64,000 nucleotides of DNA, taken from NCBI RefSeq assembly GCF_029504655.1, contig NZ_JAQFIL010000001.1, positions 2,051,001 to 2,115,000 of the forward strand, in the 5' to 3' direction. The first letter of the stretch is position 1. Each line of letters begins with the position of its first letter. Origin of the DNA: Catalinimonas alkaloidigena. GTDB lineage: Bacteria; Bacteroidota; Bacteroidia; Cytophagales; Cyclobacteriaceae. The notes below the pieces were generated by a model, which did not search any database, had not been told where the DNA came from, and was given only the letters and a program-made list of their open reading frames with translations. Below are positions 61,886 to 64,000 of the stretch, piece after piece. A program made the position numbers and the translations under genes.

Positions 61886-64000
61886 TTAAGAAGCGATCAC
61901 TTTTTCCTTGGTTTTCTTTACTGAGGAAACCACATCTTCCAGTATCATGTACAGACAGGGCACGAGAATAAGAATGATGGAAGTCGCGAAAACGATTCCA
62001 AACCCTAGTGATATTGCCATAGGAATCAGGTTTCTGGCCTGGCGAGAAGTTTCCAGTATGATTGGAGTAAGGCCCCCGAAAGTTGTGAGCGTGGTAAGCA
62101 TAATCGGTCTGAAGCGACGTATACCGGCTTCAAAAATAGCGTCAAACACCGACTCTTCTTTGCTTTTTTTATTCGCATAATCTACCATAATCAGGGAGTC
62201 GTTCACTACCACCCCGGATAGTGCGATCACACCCATCAAGCTCACCAGTGAAAGATCATAACCCAAAAGAATATGACCAATGACGGCACCCACAATACCA
62301 AAAGGTATGGCTATCATGACGATAAGGGGTTGTATATAATTGTTAAAAGCAATTGCCAGCAGGGCGTAAATGATCATCATCGCCAATGCGAAACCACCCC
62401 AGAGGGTCTGGGTTGACTCTCTCATATCCGCCTGGCTTCCCTCAAAACTCCAGGTGATGCCCGGATAATCAGCTCTCAGTTGAGGAAGTACTTCCTGATT
62501 CAGTGATTCCAACACCTGGGTCACCGCACTGGCAGGCTCGGCATCCATGCCCACGGTAACTACCCTGCGTCCATTTCTCCTATTGATAGACGTGAACGCT
62601 TCGCGCCTCTCTACGGTCACCACATCCAATAAAGGTACTTCGGTGCTGTCCGGTGTGCGAATCAAAAAGTCTTCCAGGTTATAGATATCTCTCCGTTCTG
62701 ATAGGGGAAGCTTTACCCTTACCTCCACCTCGTTATTGCCTCTCAGTTGGCGCATGGCCAGGGCACCGAAGAAGGCATTCCTGATCTGTTGCCCTACCTC
62801 AGTGGAGGTCAACCCCAGGTTACGGCCTTCAGGCAGGAGTTTAAAGTCAAGCTGTATTTTTCCTTTGTTATAGTTATCATTGACATCACGGGTGTTTGTA
62901 AACCTCTTAACTTCCGCTACAAAAGCCTGGCTGGCTTTTTCCAGCACATTGATATCTGAATGGCTGAGGTCCACACTGATGTCCTGGGCGGCACCTCCCG
63001 GTCCACGCTCTGCTTCAAAGGTGATCTGATCAACCCCGGCGATGTCACCAATTTCGTCCCTCCAAAGCTCAATGACCTGCTGAGCTGTCATATCCCGCTG
63101 GTCGGGGGGCTTCATCACAATTTCTATATCAATAAAGTTTTGTCCTCTCACATTGGTTTTAACGCCCTCTGCCACTTTATAAAGCTGATGTTCTTCAAAC
63201 ATCTGAAGGGTAGATCGGGTGATCTGATGGGCTACTTCGGCGGCCTGTACAGGGGTAGTACTTACCGGAAGCCTCACCGCGCCTTCTATTTCATCGGCTG
63301 CTACTTCGGGCATCAGGATGATACCCATATGGTCACTGTAACCATAACCTCCTATCACCACCAGGAGCGTAACGGCAGAGCAGAGAGTAATGTATCGGTT
63401 GGCCAGACAAACCTTAAGCAGCGGACGGTAATATTTGTCTACATATTCTTCAAAGCGTGAAGAAAAGTACCGCTGCCAGCGTCCCAGGTATTTTCCTATT
63501 TTAAAACGGTCTTTTTTTACGCTATGGGCAAGGTGGGAGGGTAAGATAAATAAAGCTTCCAGCAATGAAACTGCAAGTACCATAATGACTACCGCGGGGA
63601 GTGGCCACCAGAATTTACCCGTGGTGCCGGGAAGGAAAAGCAGAGGGACAAAAGCAATAATAGTGGTAAGAATACTGAAAACCACCGGCTTGGCAATGTC
63701 GCGCGTTCCTTTGATGGCGGCATCCATAAAACTATAACCTTGTTGCCGGTATTCATAAATATTTTCGCCTACAACGATGGCATCATCAACTACGATACCC
63801 AGCACGACCAGAAAGCCAAACATGGAAATCATATTGATGCTTACCCCGATCAGCGGTAAGAGTACCATACCCCCGATAAAGGAAATTGCCATGCCCATCA
63901 TCACCCAGAAGGCAAGTTTATATTCCAGAAAAAGGGTGAGAATAAAGAGTACGATTACGATGGCAAGCAGGCCATTCTCAGTAAGTAAGCCCAAACGCTC
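61886..64000 (-). CDS. RND-family efflux transporter (AcrB/HAE1-like), partial
   Basis: About 705 residues are visible. The frame is still open at base 64000, so roughly the first 300 residues lie outside the window. The visible part starts in transmembrane helix 2. It contains the proton-relay helix with [18 protein letters not shown] and a paired Asp, then the periplasmic pore and docking domain. The second repeat of helices follows ([39 protein letters not shown]). It exports drugs or other hydrophobic compounds with a periplasmic adaptor and a TolC-like channel, which should be encoded upstream beyond the window. The short C-terminus [10 protein letters not shown] ends near the Crp/Fnr gene, tail to tail. 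Confidence 0.92.
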   Translation of the reverse strand, partial: ERLGLLTENGLLAIVIVLFILTLFLEYKLAFWVMMGMAISFIGGMVLLPLIGVSINMISMFGFLVVLGIVVDDAIVVGENIYEYRQQGYSFMDAAIKGTRDIAKPVVFSILTTIIAFVPLLFLPGTTGKFWWPLPAVVIMVLAVSLLEALFILPSHLAHSVKKDRFKIGKYLGRWQRYFSSRFEEYVDKYYRPLLKVCLANRYITLCSAVTLLVVIGGYGYSDHMGIILMPEVAADEIEGAVRLPVSTTPVQAAEVAHQITRSTLQMFEEHQLYKVAEGVKTNVRGQNFIDIEIVMKPPDQRDMTAQQVIELWRDEIGDIAGVDQITFEAERGPGGAAQDISVDLSHSDINVLEKASQAFVAEVKRFTNTRDVNDNYNKGKIQLDFKLLPEGRNLGLTSTEVGQQIRNAFFGALAMRQLRGNNEVEVRVKLPLSERRDIYNLEDFLIRTPDSTEVPLLDVVTVERREAFTSINRRNGRRVVTVGMDAEPASAVTQVLESLNQEVLPQLRADYPGITWSFEGSQADMRESTQTLWGGFALAMMIIYALLAIAFNNYIQPLIVMIAIPFGIVGAVIGHILLGYDLSLVSLMGVIALSGVVVNDSLIMVDYANKKSKEESVFDAIFEAGIRRFRPIMLTTLTTFGGLTPIILETSRQARNLIPMAISLGFGIVFATSIILILVPCLYMILEDVVSSVKKTKEKVIAS

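Overview
The window is chromosomal DNA of a Bacteroidota bacterium, most likely a marine or surface-associated member of the Cytophagales. The evidence is a SusC/SusD pair, sulfatases, several giant proteins ending in a Por/type IX secretion (T9SS) sorting domain, Bacteroidota-type DUF4386 and carboxypeptidase-regulatory-like domains, and weak Shine-Dalgarno signals before most starts. No rRNA, tRNA or CRISPR array was seen.

Layout. (1) 1-5.1 kb: a stress and regulation block with an MreB/Hsp70-fold protein cut by the window edge, a Rnk/GreA-C-like factor, a small stress-type protein, a response regulator fused to a Crp/Fnr module, its PAS histidine kinase, and a SpoIIAA-like protein. (2) 5.6-10.8 kb: a GH13 alpha-amylase-family enzyme, then a minus-strand group of AraC regulator, lipoprotein, DUF4386 membrane protein and zinc-free oxidoreductase. 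(3) 11.7-24.9 kb: a small polysaccharide-utilisation locus with SusC, SusD, a Tat-exported amidohydrolase, a sulfatase-GH78 rhamnosidase fusion, an iduronate-2-sulfatase-like enzyme and a Yx(F/W/Y)xxD-type secreted protein. A DUF1080 relic lies inside it. The enzyme set points to a sulfated, rhamnose-containing glycan such as ulvan (inference).

(4) 25.1-43.6 kb: four tandem minus-strand giant genes. Each encodes exactly two arrays of seven ~57-60-residue repeats, best read as two seven-bladed beta-propellers, followed by all-beta modules and a T9SS sorting domain. One copy also carries a metzincin protease and a PKD domain. One copy is split by a single amber codon, and an IS5-family element sits in one of the duplicated spacers. 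Blocks of about 1 kb are nearly identical between copies.

(5) 43.8-61.8 kb: a second stress block with Hsp20, a PNPOx-like flavoprotein, zinc alcohol dehydrogenase, a bactofilin-like membrane protein, four universal stress proteins, a two-component system, an AI-2E-type permease, a DUF892-like protein, an SDR, PEP synthase, a Na/Pi cotransporter and a Crp/Fnr regulator. (6) 61.9-64 kb: an RND efflux pump running off the window.

The most interesting result is a shared palindrome, TGAY-N4-RTCA. It lies upstream of genes in both stress blocks (seven exact copies and two near copies), and I did not see an exact copy in the intergenic spacers of the middle region. It fits a Crp/Fnr operator. Two Crp/Fnr-type proteins in the window carry a recognition helix (K-E-T-V-I-R) that keeps the Glu and Arg which read TGA/TCA half sites. 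I infer one regulon, functionally similar to low-oxygen or dormancy regulons such as mycobacterial DosR, that has been split by the 38-kb glycan and propeller region.
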